From: Colocasia esculenta
Taxonomy: Eukaryota > Streptophyta > Magnoliopsida > Alismatales > Araceae
Assembly (NCBI GenBank): GCA_014218235.1
Contig: CM024760.1
Span: 68,574,961-68,638,960 of the forward strand
DNA: 64,000 nucleotides
Direction: 5' to 3'
The first letter of the stretch is position 1. Each line of letters opens with the position of its first letter. Under the pieces are notes generated by a model, which saw only the letters and a program-made list of their open reading frames with translations, ran no database searches and was not told the origin of the DNA. The translations under genes and the position numbers were made by a program. Below are positions 30,180-42,532 of this stretch, piece by piece.

Positions 30180-32292
30180 TGATGATCAGTTTATCCCCAT
30201 GTAATTTAAATAAATTACATATTTATTTTGGTGATTAACAAAACTAAAGAGACTATTCAAATCTAACATATTTTCTATAAGATTTGAGCACAGGAGATAA
30301 AATAAAGGAAAACAAGCCAAACCAGTAAGTATTTTTCATTCTGATAATATTCAAAGTTCATAGCATGAAATCTCTCTAAGTTCACATCAACTCCCGTCTA
30401 TGTCATAACGATTTAACTGTAAGTCATAAACGATTGCATATCACATCGGGTTCATAACCTCATAACGATTTCCTCTCTTTGATAATGAATTCATTAGTAT
30501 CTTATTGATTTCGGATCGCAACGATTTGCCATTCTTAATGATTCGCTAAGAGACTGCAACGACTTGATTCTCAGAACGATTTGCGCTCACAACGATTTCT
30601 TAGTAAGCGTAACGATTTCTGATTCACAACGATTTCTTAAGTAAGCGTAACGATTTCTGTTTCACAACGATTTCTTAAGTGAGAACAACGACTTGCTCTC
30701 ACAATGACTTGATTCATAACGATTTGATCGTTGCAACGATTTGATAAGTGAGAACAACGATTTTCTCTCACAATGACTTGATTCATAACGATTTGATCAT
30801 CGCATCAATTTGATAAGTGAGAACAACGATTTGCTCTCACAACAATTTCGGTCTCATAACGATTCGATAAGTTACACAACGACTCTATCACTATAACGAT
30901 TCATTAAGTTACATAACGACTTGGCCACCGTAAGGATTCGATACAGCAAAACAACGATTCACTCACATTGTCCTTAACAATTTGATTATAAAGACTCACT
31001 CATAACGATTTGCTTATAGAGTCATAACGATTTGTCTATATAACGATTTGTATGTGCATCGGTTTGCTTATAAATGCACAACGATTTACATGGATATCAA
31101 CTCATTTGCATAACGATTTCACAAGTCATGTATGTATCGATTTCATGATGAATAACGACTTGATATTCAAACCTATTCTCTGATAGTTTGAAAAGTCAAA
31201 GTCTTCCCTCGTTTTTATCTCACATCCATCCATTTATTATGACTGATCATATCACTGCATTCCATGCAAACGATATCTTCTATTTCCATGCTTATATTGT
31301 AAACATCTTTTTAGAGGAACAGAATGGAACTTCCTTTTTGAAATAAAATCAATCTAACGTTGACTGACAACAAAAGACAGCCTAGCTGTCTATTGTTTTA
31401 GCATTTAAAGCGTACAGGTCTCTGACAGCGCATCTCAATACAACGTTGGACAATATGGAAGATAACAGACATCAAAGAAGATCCTCTATCTTGTTGCGTG
31501 CATGGAAAGCTAAAGATTGCTGAACAAGAAGATCTGCAGTGACATGCAGTCTAACGTAAACAAAAGCTTAGAGACAACGGACACTTCAACGTTTAATTTT
31601 TAAATGGAAGACATATATAGAAGACTGAAGCTCTAGAAGCAGACACAACACTAACAACAATCTTTTACAAGCCTTCTGCGAGCATCTGAAAGAGTGAATC
31701 ATCACTCCTTTGATTGTTTAGCTCTTAGCTCTCTGCATTCATTGTGTTAGTTTTGAGAGCTTCTATAAACTGAGAGTGTTCCTCATTGTAGAACTTTCCC
31801 TCTCAATCATTGCTTCAGATCAAGCGTTGGTCCTTATGCTTGATATAAGGCGTATCATCTCTTGAATACATTCCTGTGTTCTTTCCCTTCATGTTGAAGG
31901 AAGACTTGGTGGTTTCCAGGGTGTTTGTTTCCCTTCGTGTAGAAGGAAGACCTGGTGGAATCCAGGGTGTTGTAATTCCTCTTCGGGTTGTGAAGGGAAG
32001 ACCAGCTGCGGCTGGGTGTGTAAGTGTCCTTGAGGGGGACTGTACCCTTGGGTAGTGAAATCCTGAGTTGTTGCTCAGGGACTAGACGTAGGACTCCTGT
32101 GGAGAGGAGGTCCGAACCAGGATAAATTCCATGTGTCGTGTGTTTGATTGGTTTGTGTTTTCTATTCTCCTTATACTAACATTAACAGTTATCGAACTGT
32201 GTTGTGTGAGTGTTTTTCTGAACAAGTTTTAAAGTGATCAAAATTTTAAGAATCTCATTCATCCCCACTCTGGGCTTGCTAGCTGGGCAACA
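30180..32292 (+). repeat. E3 3' LTR
   Basis: The LTR is 2113 bp, starts TGATGATCAG and ends GGGCAACA. It is clearly related to the E1 LTR but differs throughout. It holds the AWCGAYTT array (30403-31163), GGAAGACC units near 31880-32010 and the U5 motif GACTAGACGTAGGACTCC. Confidence 0.94.
30403..31163 (+). repeat. AWCGAYTT core array in the E3 3' LTR
   Basis: Many AACGATTT, AACGACTT and ATCGATTT-like cores in one orientation, spaced mostly 15-30 bp. Links such as AAGTGAGAACAACGA differ from those of E1 and E2. Confidence 0.9.
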
Positions 32293-34828
32293 AAACAAAA
32301 GCAGACCAAGACTTCATTTCAGTCCAAAACAATTGCCACAACTTCCAAGCCTTTGAAGCTAATTCATATGGATTTATTTGGACCTATAAGAATAGTCAGT
32401 CTTGGAGGAAAGGTATATGGCTATGTAATAGTAGATGACTAATCAAGATATACTTGGGTATCCTTCTTGGAAGCCAAATCAGAAACCTTTTCTGCTTTTC
32501 TGAAGTTCAGCAAAGTAGTACAAAAGAATCAAAAATTTTAGATTATCAGCATCAGATCTAATCATGGTGGAGAATTCAAGAATGAAGAGTTCATAAAGTT
32601 CTGTGAAGAAAATATAATTGAACATAACTTTTCAGCACCAAGAACACCCCAACAGAATGGAGTAGCAGAAAAAAAGAATAGAACACTGCTAGACATAGCC
32701 AGAACTATGCTCACAGAATACAATTTACCAAGATATTTCTGGGCAGAAGCAGTCAACACAGCTTGCTACATCATCAACAGGTGCATGATCAGATTAATTT
32801 AAAAAAGACCCTATATGAACTTTACAAAGAAAAGAAGCCCAACATCAGTTATCTTTGACATTTTGGCTGTAAGTGTTTCATCTTGAATAATGGTAAAGAT
32901 AATTTAGGAAAGCTAGATGCTAAAAGTGATGAAGGATTTTTATTAGGATATATTTCAAAACCTAGGGGATATAAAGTTTTTAATAGGAGAACTTTAACCA
33001 TAGAACAAACTGTGCATATATTATTTGATGAGACTAATCCCTCTATCAAGAGAATAGAAGAAGAAGATTATGTTGAAGATTTGTGTAGGGATCTATAGAA
33101 AACATCTCTTGAAGATGAAGAAAAAGGAGAAGAAAAGGAAGATCCCCCACTAGAAGAACTTCAACAGTAAGAAGAACTTCCTAGATAATTGAGGTATCAC
33201 AGAGATCATCCAAGAGAAAATATTATAGGTGATCCTCAAGATAGGGTAAGAACAAGAGGTATGCATATTCCTTGTAATTTTTCTGCTTTAGTCTCTCAAA
33301 TTGAGTCTAGGACAATCAATGATGCACTGGCTGATGAATCTTGGATCCTTGCTATGCAAGAGGAACTTAATCAATTCCAACGTAGCCAAGTTTGGATTCT
33401 TGTCCCTAGACCTTCGGACCATCCAGTTATTGGGACCAGATGGGTCTTCAGAAACAAAATGGATGAATCAGGAGTAATCACTAGGAACAAGGCCAGACTT
33501 GTAGCTCAAGGGTATTCCCAAGAGGAAGACATTGATTTTGATGAAACTTATTCCCCAGTAGCTAGATTAGAGGCAATCAGAATTCTGTTAGCATATGCAT
33601 GCTCTCTAAACATCAATTTATTTCAAATAAATGTTAAAAGTGCTGTTTTGAATGGTTTTATAAAAGAAGAAGTTTATGTTGAACAACCACCAGGTTTTGA
33701 AGACACTAAATATCCAAATCATGTTTTCCGTTTAAAGAAAGCACTATATGGTCTGAAACAAGCTCCAAGAGCTTGGTATGAAAGATTAAGTGCTTATCTT
33801 ATATCACATGATTTTATAAGGGGTAAAGTTGATAGCATACTATTCATTAAGAAATTTTCAGAAGGAATCTTAATTGTGTAAATATATGTTGATGATATTA
33901 TTTTTGGTTCTACTAATGAATCACTTTGTAAATTCTTTGAAAATCTTATGCAAAGTGAGTTTGAAATGAGCATGATAGGTGAACTTAATTATTTTCTTGG
34001 GTTGCAAATTAAGTAGACCAAGGAAGGTATTCACATTTGTCAAACCAAATACATTTCTGATTTACTTTCTAAATATGGTTTTGACAAGTGTAAGCCCTTA
34101 GGAACACCCATGAGCTCAAGAATTAAGTTAGATAGTGATCCACTTAGTAAGAAAGTAGATCAAAAGGTCTATAGCGGCATGATAGGATCACTACTCTATC
34201 TTACTACTAGTAGACCAGATATAATGTTCAGTGTATGTTTGTGTGTAAGATTTTAAGCTGATCCTAAAGAATCACATGTTCATGCTATTAAAAGAATTTT
34301 TAGATATCTTATAAATACAAGTAAGTTAGGATTATCGTATCCCAGATGTTCAGATTTCAAATTAATTGGATACAGTGATGCTGACTATGCTGGATGCAAA
34401 ATTAATAGAAAAGGCACGGTGGTACTTGTCAATTACTTACAGGTTGCTTGATATCTTGGTCTTCCAGAAAACAAAATTCAGTGGCATTGTCCACAATAGA
34501 AGCTGAATACATTGTAGCTGGAAGTTGCTGTACTCAACTGCAGTGGATCAAACACCAATTGGAAGACTATGGTCACATACTTCAAGAAATTCCTATGCTG
34601 TGTGACAACACAAGCATAATTAATTTGACCAAAAATCCTATCCAGCACTCAAGAACAAAACATATTGAGGTTAGACATCACTTCATCAGAGACCCTGTAA
34701 GTAATGGTGACATTTTACTTGATTTTGTCTCTATAGAAAATCAACTTGTTGATACTTTTACTAAACCTCTTCCTGAAGATAGATTTACATCTATTATAAG
34801 AGAAATAGATATGTGTAACCCTGATTAA
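32293..34828 (+). pseudogene. pol: E4 pol: integrase to RNase H (broken)
   Basis: Integrase is read from KTSFQSK onward, with HMDLFGP, RSNHGGEF (the second catalytic aspartate is now Asn) and EKKNRT. Stops lie at about 32441, 32540 and 32801, with a frameshift near 32800-32880. RT (about 33189-33960) keeps [15 protein letters not shown] and YVDD (about 33886-33897) but has a TAA just before it. RNase H (about 34370-34828) keeps GYSDADYAG and STIEAEY, with a frameshift near 34415. The end is MCNPD. Heavy decay fits an older insertion than E3. Confidence 0.92.
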
Positions 34829-35338
34829 AAGTTGTGACAATTTCTTGCTTGAATTGAATGATATAGATTTTCTGCGGAATTTTTTAAGTCCCTTTACTGT
34901 GACTCATAAAGTCGCAGTCTATCAACCTCATGTTAAAATTAATGCATTCGACTCTTGCAGTCAGAGACACAATCAGACTTCCTAGAGTCGAAGTCTAAAA
35001 AAGGTGCTTATTAATTGAAATTAAGACACATTTATTACGTAACGGTTCAGACATTCAATTGCGTCTGTCCATCCTGAAATCTCTGGTCAGTTACGTTTCT
35101 CTCTCTATATGAGGACAACCCCTTTCTGTCTGAAAAGCACCCTTTCAAACTCTCTCTCCGACTCTCCAGTCATCTTCCTCCTCATCCCGTGCACACTGTT
35201 CATCTTCGGAACCCTCTTTAGAGCTTCTGCGGATTTTCTCAATTTCTCTGAAGAAAGGTAGGCTCTTTGTTCTCTAAACTTCATTCCTTTCACTCCTTCG
35301 ACAGTTCCCTGAATCTTCTCTATCTCATTTCTATCTAG
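34829..35338 (+). other. E4 spacer between pol and the third coding region
   Basis: About 510 bp with no gene that I can support. It has two similar segments with AAGTCGCAGTC and GTCGAAGTC and a TC-rich stretch near 35095-35340 that looks like a leader. Confidence 0.5.
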
Positions 35339-38300
35339 GTGGCATCCTCCAAGGCTTCTGAGGGAACCATGCTCACCCCTGAGCAGTTCCAGCGCCTTTC
35401 CCTTGCAAAGTTTTCCATCTGTCCGGGGAAGGTCGTAGACATTTCTCAATTACATGGTAGCCTAGGGTTGGTAGCAGAAACTCTAGAGGAGATGGGCTGG
35501 GCTAGTCTATGCAGGATCTCTGAACCTTCTTTCGAAGATGCCCTTAAGGCATTCTTTGTCACCCTCTAGGTTTCCTCTGAAAGTTTAGTCACTGGATATG
35601 TGAAAGGGACCAAGGTTACTATTTTTGAAGAACTTTTGGTAGAACTTTTGGGCTGTCCCAACTTCGGGCACATGCTCAGTGAGATTGTCCCTTTGGATAA
35701 GCAAAAAATGGGAATTATTGGAAGTCTGGAGACTGTTAGCAAGAATGGTCTTTCGGTTAATGAGTTGTCTTCAGAGAAAAGACTTATCCAATCAGTGATC
35801 ACCAACATTATCACTCCCAAGGCTGGCACCCATTCCTCCATTACTGCCAGGGATGGTAGTCTACTATTTTGGGCCATTCAGAAGCATAGCGTTAATCTGC
35901 TAGCAGTCATTTTGGAGAAAATGATAGCATCAAAGAATCTGCAAGAGTCCCTTCCATATGGACCTCTATTATCTTTGATTTTCAAGAGGTTCTCAGTAGA
36001 TCTAAATGGGGATATTCCAACAGGCGTGAAAGAGAAGATTGACTTATCTACCTTAGGGAGAAGCCACTACATCTTGGAAGACAAGGCCCAAAACTTATGG
36101 GTTAAGGAATCTGTACCTCAGTGCACCCATGAAGTATTTCCTGATGAAGCATTGGGTCTATCATCTGTTCCAGCAAGGCAACAAGAAGAAGAAGCCAGAG
36201 AAGAAGAAGAGAGAATAGAAACAAAATCTTCAAGAAGAAGAGCCATTTCAATAAAGACAAGTTCCTGTCTCCCATCTAGAACAAGATGCACCAGAAGAAA
36301 CAATCAGTCAAGTTCTAAGAGATTTAAGAGGAAAAGGAGTAGCACAAGAACAAGATGACATTCTCAGTTCTACTCCTATAGAGCAAGAATTTTAAGAAAG
36401 GCAACATCATTCCTCCCCTTTTCAGTTTGAGACCCGGCCAAGGTCTCAGGGAGAGAGTAGCAACAGTTTGAACACAATTTTAGATTTACTGAGAAAGCAA
36501 CAAGAGAGCTTGTCAGTTCTTCAGTTGAAAGTTGAATTTGTTGATGCAAAGTTTGATGGTTTGGCTGATGAGGTCAAGCAAATGAAGGACCTCTTACTTC
36601 AGTTAGTGTGCCATCAGGGCACTAATTAGCCATCTGCACCTTCATCCACTCATGAAGAAGAGCAGCAACAGCCAGAGCAGCAGCAACAACAGCATAAGGA
36701 ACACCAAGAGGATGTGCAGCAACATGAAGAGCAGCCTGTCCAGCAGCAAGAGCAGCAACAAGAGAAGGAGCAATCAGTGCCAGAGCAGTCCTTAGCAGTA
36801 GAAGAAGAAATTCAGAAGTAGCAGATTTCAGTTGTGGTTGTGCCTGTTATTTAGCAGCATCAGCAGAAGTCTAGGCTTAAGAGGCCCCTAGAGTCTCAGG
36901 ATCTAGTTGTTGATGCATGGTTCAAGGTCAAGACCTTTAAGAGGAAGGTGAAGAGAAGACTTCATAAAAATGGTAAACCTGTGTCCTCTTCTCCTCCTCC
37001 TCCTCTTCCTGAACCAACTCCTTCTGCTCACACCTCTACCACTGATCCTGCTCCTCCTGAACAAGAACTACCCCCTACTTCCTCATCTCTTCCTACTGCA
37101 CCCACTGCTCCCACTCCTTCCATTATTGAACAAACTTCACCTCCTACATCCTCTGATCCTCCTCCATCTACATTTATTCCCGAGAATCAACCAATTGCCT
37201 CTGACAATACAAATTTTAAAATTTATTCTTTGAAATACCAATTCAAGCAATCCAAGGCAACCATTCCTCCTCTCCACACACAACCTCCTAATTTCTTTTC
37301 CTCTCTTCCTACTGCCTCCACATCTTTAGCAGGCAGATCCACCCTTTCCCTTTTAGAAATACTTCCTAGTATTCAACTATTATCAAAAGGTTGGTGCATG
37401 ATAAAAGACAACCATGCCAAACTTCTTCCTCCATTTTGGTATACTTTCATTTACCACTCAGAACACCATATGAACTTGTTTAGTGAATTTTTGTCCATCA
37501 AGGCATTCCTTGAAGTTCATGAAATGCCAAGTTTCATGTTTGAAGACTGGCTTCCTACTCTCATTCATTCCACCCAAATCCTGTGATCTGATCTCCAGCT
37601 CATATCTCAGAAATGCCATTCTCTTAACACCAAAGTGTTTCTTGAACTCTATCCTGGTGAAGCCACCAGGTACCTGCAAACTTAGTCCAGGAACCAATTT
37701 ATGGATGTTAGTCTCCACCTAAATCTTAGGTTCTATGACATGTTTAGAACCTTCATTACAGACTCTCAGGCTAAGTACTCAAGGATGAAAGAGTTTAATT
37801 TTCCTAGATTTAAATTGGGGTGTCTGATGTCACTAAAGGCCAATGAGAACATCTTATCAGAGGTCAGAGAGAAATCACTCCTTCCATGACAGTTGGATTA
37901 CCATCTAGTTTGTATCCATCCTTGGTTGCTGCCATTTCATCAAGAAAGGATTTTGCTCAGCTAATCTTTAACAGACACATCCGGCTGGCCTCCAGATTCA
38001 GAATCAAGTACAAATTAAAACTGTCCTTCCATAGGTTTGTGCTTATGCAAGCTCCAAAGAATTCCCAGCATATGATGGATTTTCAGCTTTATTTTGCTGA
38101 GTCTGAGCGGTTCATAGAAGATCAATGGGCATATGCTTATCCTGAGGATCATGCAAATTGTGAGAAGCTGAAAATTTCTGTCACTGAGTATCTTTGCAAA
38201 GCCTATAATGATCTTTGGAAGTCTCTTGCTCATAGGTGGGAGCAAAGGTACTTGGTGTACTATCAGGCTAAGGAAGCAGCTATCTCCCAGGCTTGGACTG

Positions 38301-38619
38301 GAATATTACAGTGCATGACTTTCTCCATGTAGCAACCTTTAGGAAATTCGTTCCTCTCAAGAATCTTCTGCGTCGAAGTCACTATTATACCAAGCTTGAT
38401 TGGTACCTCAAGTGTCATATCCAATCTCATAGGAAACTTCCTTTAATAGGTCCCAACTATAAAATTGATGCTAGTCTGTTTGAGAACTTCTTCCCTGACA
38501 ATGAGAAGAAGTTGTGGGACCTTATCCAACCTTATCTAGATCAGATCCCCAATTCCTTGTACCAAGCTCTATATCCAGGTCTTAGATACTATTTTTTACC
38601 TACATCTTTAAATTTCTGA
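35339..38619 (+). pseudogene. E4 third coding region: Transposase_32-like domain, Gln-rich hinge, C-terminal block (broken)
   Basis: The protein would begin with ASSKASEGTMLTPEQF; the start codon now reads GTG (35339). A TAG lies at 35567. The domain is recognisable but distant (VKGTKVTIFEELLVELLG, SLPYGPLLSLIFKRFS). The hinge (about 36640-36830) is rich in Gln rather than Gly-Pro-Ser, with stops at about 36628 and 36820, and is followed by a Pro/Ser/Thr-rich part (about 36980-37160). The C-terminal block (LLPPFWYTF, SFHRFVLMQ, LPLIGPNYKI) is spread over several frames with breaks near 37585, 37685, 37888 and 38320. This most distant copy shows the architecture is old. Function unknown. Confidence 0.8.
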
Positions 38620-38694
38620 ATACAATCTGTTGGTTTCTCTATTTCTGAATACAATATGTTAGTTTCTCTATCTTACCTTTTATATTAATGCCAC

Positions 38695-38708
38695 AAAGGG
38701 GGAGAAAG
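38695..38708 (+). promoter_or_regulatory. E4 distal polypurine tract
   Basis: AAAGGGGGAGAAAG, preceded by AATGCCAC, lies about 120 bp before the LTR. Confidence 0.75.
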
Positions 38709-38813
38709 CACTAAGAAAACAGAAAACAAATCACTAAAATTTTTCAAGAGATTATGTGTTTGAAGTTATAATTTGTTTTTTCACTGTCTATTTAAAGATA
38801 TTTTGTCATTAAC

Positions 38814-38828
38814 AAAAATGGGGAGAAT
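38814..38828 (+). promoter_or_regulatory. E4 proximal polypurine tract
   Basis: AAAAATGGGGAGAAT abuts the LTR at 38829. Confidence 0.85.
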
Positions 38829-40342
38829 TGTTGAGCAACTACCCCTAAAAAAATAATTTAAGATTATTATAACTTTGTGTCTTTGCTATGACAAAACCTT
38901 TAAAAGACTTTCTACAAATTAAATATACATATCACAGAAAAATAGTTTGGACAAACTCTATCTCAAAAAAAATTTCCAAGTCCACAGACATCATAATCCG
39001 ACTGTGGACTCCGACTCCTTTAGAATCGAAAGTTCTGCACATGATAAGACATATTATACTTAAAATATTGTTCTAAAATTGTCAAATGAATATATTTAAA
39101 TGCATCTGTTCAAATTGATCTCTTGCTTCATGACAGTAGTCTGGATTTTCTTTATTTCAGAAGATATGTTGCATTTATTATTTTCAGACGCATGGCATCT
39201 GACAGAGGCTCACCTACCACTGTTAGAACTTGTCCATACCTTCTGTTTGCAAACTGTCTGTTCATCCTTTATTGATCTGAAAAGCTATCTGTTTGAGGTT
39301 TCCATACTTTTTATTGTTCTATGACTTACCTACCTCAGAAAGTATGGAGGTACCTTGTCTTTCTGTCTTGTCTTTACTGCAGGACATTTATTGAAGCACG
39401 TTTTCAGCATGGAGCTTTCACAGTCTATTTAATTGGAAGTTGACCTCTTAGCTGTGAAGCTGCAAGCCTCGTCCAAGAAGCATTGGAAAGAATCAAAGAA
39501 AGAAGGACCTATGGATAACAAACTCAGCAAGCATCCAAAGGATCCAAGGTCTCTCCTCAAACGGCCAGATCTCTAATGACCATTTTCAAACGGCTACATT
39601 CTTCATGAAGATTATATAAGAAGCCAAAGTTTGAAAGGAGTGATATACAACAAGAGAACTGAACACTTAGAACTGTGCTAGCATTCTCTTCAATTCTCCT
39701 CTGCCTTCTGCTAGCAAGAGAGCGTTCACAAGCCTTCTCCAAGCTTCATGTTAGAGAGCTCCATTCTTCAGAAAATTCCTCAACTCTCATTAGTCACATA
39801 AGTCTTGTTGTTCGGTTGGCAACTGTAATTGATTATTTATTAGTCCACCCTTCCTGTTCAGAAAGGAGCTTGATTGCAATTCTTTTGTTTTCTCCTTTCT
39901 GGACTAAGTGTGTTTGCTCATTGTTTTAGGCAATCACACAAGTGTCTCTACATTTTATTTTGTGTAATTGTGTGGGAAGTTTGTTCCTGTAGTTCCCCTA
40001 TTGTGTAGGGAAGACCTTGTAGGTAGTGCTTGAACCCTGGTAAGGGAAGACTTGCTTGGGAGCAAGTGGGCTTGTAATTCCTCTCACGAGTGAGAGAAGG
40101 CCAAAGTTTATTGGTAGTTAGTGAAATCTCAAGTGGTTGGCTTGAGGATTGGATGTACGACTTCCATGTGGGAACGACCGAACCAAGATAAATCTCCTTA
40201 TGCATTTGTGTGATTGTTTTCGCCAATTTACACTTGAATCACACACTACACTAAATTCTAACAGATTTATTTAGTGCTGTTTAATTTCAGATAAAAATTT
40301 TAAAAGCACAAGAAGTCCTATTCACCTCCCTCTAGGACATCA
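38829..40342 (+). repeat. E4 3' LTR
   Basis: The LTR is 1514 bp, starts TGTTGAGCAAC and ends AGGACATCA. It keeps GGAAGACC-type units (about 40005-40100) and the U5 motif GGATGTACGACTTCC followed by CGAACCAAGATAAA. It has no AWCGAYTT array. Confidence 0.85.
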
Positions 40343-41075
40343 TTAGTGCCATTTCGATCCAACAAAGCTGTGAAAAGATACATTGCTATGGAAAGGACAT
40401 GTGTGGTCGTCGTCTGGGTTGCCCAAAAGTTGAAGCATTATTTCTTAGCTCATGAAGTAAAGCTTCTGGCACGAATGGACCCAATTCGGTACTTGCTGGA
40501 GAAGCCCGTTTTGACTGAGTGTTTGATGAGTGGCAAAGTTTCCTTAATCAGTTTGACATCACCTACGTCAATCAGAAGTCAATCAAGGGGCATGCCATTG
40601 CCGAACATTTGTCCCACCATCCCTTACCTTCATGTTCTCCCATTGATGAAAGCTTTCCAGATGAAGAGTTAGGAGCCATTATTAATGGTGAACCTTCATG
40701 GATACTTTACTTTGATGGAGCTCTCAATTCTAAAGGGAGTGGAATAGGGGTAGTCCTCCTCTCACCGAAAGGGGTAGTGATTCCGCACGCCTACCAACTA
40801 ACCTTCCTTGCCATGAACAATGTGCCCGAATATGAGGCACTCCTAGTTGGGCTGAAAATGATATTTTTGCTCGGGTTAAGGAGTTAAGGATAATTGGAGA
40901 TTCGCAATTGATACTCCGATAGTCCCTTAGCAATTACCAGACCCGGGACCCCAAGTTGAAACCATACCAGGACTTTGTAGGAAGAGTAATCCGTCAGTTT
41001 AGGAAGCTCACTCTGGTTCACACTCCTAGGGCTTAGAACATTCTAACAGATTCACTTGCTTAGACCATCTCCATA
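40343..41075 (+). pseudogene. pol: E5 gypsy pol: RNase H and second (archaeal-like) RNase H (broken)
   Basis: The piece starts inside the ordinary RNase H of a Ty3/gypsy pol (AMERTC, AQKLKHYF, LARMDPIRYLLEKP). After a frameshift near 40500 come QFDITY and IKGHAIAEHL, then a second RNase H-like domain with YFDGALN (Asp at about 40714), VPEYEALL (Glu at about 40831) and IIGDSQL (about 40900, other frame). Such a second domain is known from plant Tat-type gypsy elements. RT and gag are cut off by E4. Stops and shifts lie near 40885, 40920 and 41035. Confidence 0.9.
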
Positions 41076-42447
41076 CAAAGAATGAAAATCCCTTCTCATG
41101 CTGACCCATGGTTCTCGCAACTCAAGTCTTCCTCTCTTCAAGTCCATGCACTTTCAAAAGAGCCAGAAATCGATCTCGATGATGGCCATCCCTGGTACTT
41201 TGACATTGAAAATTATCTCAAAGATGGGTCCTTCCCTGATTATGCCTCCTCTTCTGATAGACGGGCCATTCGCCGTGTCTCTGAACATTACAAGATCATA
41301 GGTGGTATTCTTCACAAGAAATCCCTTAGTGGTGTCTATCTCCGTTGCCTTGATGGGATCGAATCTTAAAGTATTGTTGAAGCCACTCACTCTAGTGAAT
41401 GTGGTGGCCATGTCAATGGTAGAGAAATTGCCCAAAAGTTGCTAAGACACTATTACTGGCCTACCATGGAAGAAGATTGCACTCATTTTGTTCATCACTA
41501 TGCTAAATGCCAACTCCAGGGTGACAAGATCCATGCTCCTTCCTCCTCTCTTCACCCTCTCATTGCTCCATGGCCTTTTGCCATGTGGGCATTCGATGTG
41601 GTCGGTCCACTCGAGGACAGAACCAGAGAAATCTGTAAGAAGTCCTTCATTCTGACCGCCACTGAGTAACACGAAGTGGGCTGAAGCAGAAGCATTCATA
41701 GAGGTCAAAGCTTCAATAGTGGTTAAGTTCATCAAGCACAACATTCTTTCAAGATTTGGCGTGCCTCGGGACATCGTCACCGACAATGGGCCTCAATTCA
41801 CTTCACAGGAGCTTCGTGACATGTGTGCTAAATATGGTATTAACTTACATCATTCATCTCCATATTATCCAGAAGGTAATGGACAAGCAGAAGCTACCAA
41901 TAAAACTCTCATCAAAATCATAAAGAAAACTTACAGATCTCCCAATAACGCTGATTGGCCAGACCGTTTAGTTGAGGATCTGTGGGCTTACTACACCTCG
42001 GTCTGAACTCCTACAGGGCAAACCCCCTATGCTTTGACATACGGATCAGATGTGGTACTCCCATATGAGATCTTCGTCCCTTCACTAAGAGTTCATTTGG
42101 ATTCCGAACTTGACCCCAGTCAACGTCGGGAGGCTTTATTAGCACAACTTGAACTCTTAGATGAAAAGCGAAAATTAGCGGCCGACTATGAATGGGTTTA
42201 TCATCAAAGAATTGAACGTTTTTATGCCAAAAAGGTCCTTGAGAGAAAATATGAAGTGGCTGAAATGGTCCTAAAGTGCAAAGTCATTAAGGCACTAGGT
42301 CCCAGGAATAAATTGCCAGAGAATTGGGAAGGTCCGTTCGTTGTCAAAGAAGCATAATCGGGGAACTCTTACAGGTTAGTGGACACTGAGAGAGTTGAGT
42401 TGTCACATCCGTGGAATGTAGTCTACCTCAAGATGTTCTACCCTTAG
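41076..42447 (+). pseudogene. pol: E5 gypsy pol: integrase (broken)
   Basis: A His-His-Cys-Cys region (HSSECGGHVNG, then HHYAKCQLQGD with the first Cys replaced) precedes the catalytic core. Its three acidic residues are in FDVVGP (about 41595), VTDNGPQFTS (about 41782) and GQAEATNKT (about 41890), with 35 residues between the last two. The C-terminal part ends HPWNVVYLKMFYP and TAG 42447, usual for Tat-type elements. Breaks: stops at 41367, 41667, 42004 and 42354, and shifts near 41670. Confidence 0.92.
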
Positions 42448-42532
42448 TTAGTCATTCAGTCAAGTCTGTTCATTCATCACTTGTTAGTGTCATGGGTTTA
42501 AGACTCTACTTTTTTCGTTTGGTCATTAGTAA
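42448..42532 (+). other. E5 downstream region, first piece
   Basis: 85 bp after the gypsy pol stop, no gene seen. It is interrupted by the probable solo LTR. Confidence 0.5.

Larger units (their letters stand above)
26002..32292 (+). mobile_element. E3: Sirevirus-type Ty1/copia element, 3' part
   Basis: This runs from the last codons of pol (26002-26059) through the third coding region to the 3' LTR end at 32292. The 5' part must lie left of the window, because E1 is inserted here. After 32292 the sequence is integrase of E4, so E3 is itself nested; its expected target duplication is AAACA (32293-32297), left copy out of view. Confidence 0.93.
32293..40342 (+). mobile_element. E4: divergent Sirevirus-type Ty1/copia element, 3' part
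   Basis: Starts inside integrase because E3 is inserted there, and runs through RT, RNase H, the third coding region and twin purine tracts to a 3' LTR ending at 40342. Its LTR begins TGTTGAGCAAC rather than TGATGATCAG and lacks the AWCGAYTT array, so it is a different family. It is inserted in the RNase H gene of gypsy E5; the expected target duplication is TTAGT (40343-40347), left copy out of view. Confidence 0.9.

Noticed and set aside
40343..42447. Endogenous pararetrovirus
   Set aside because: A D,D35E integrase follows RNase H, which pararetroviruses lack; no movement or coat protein is seen.
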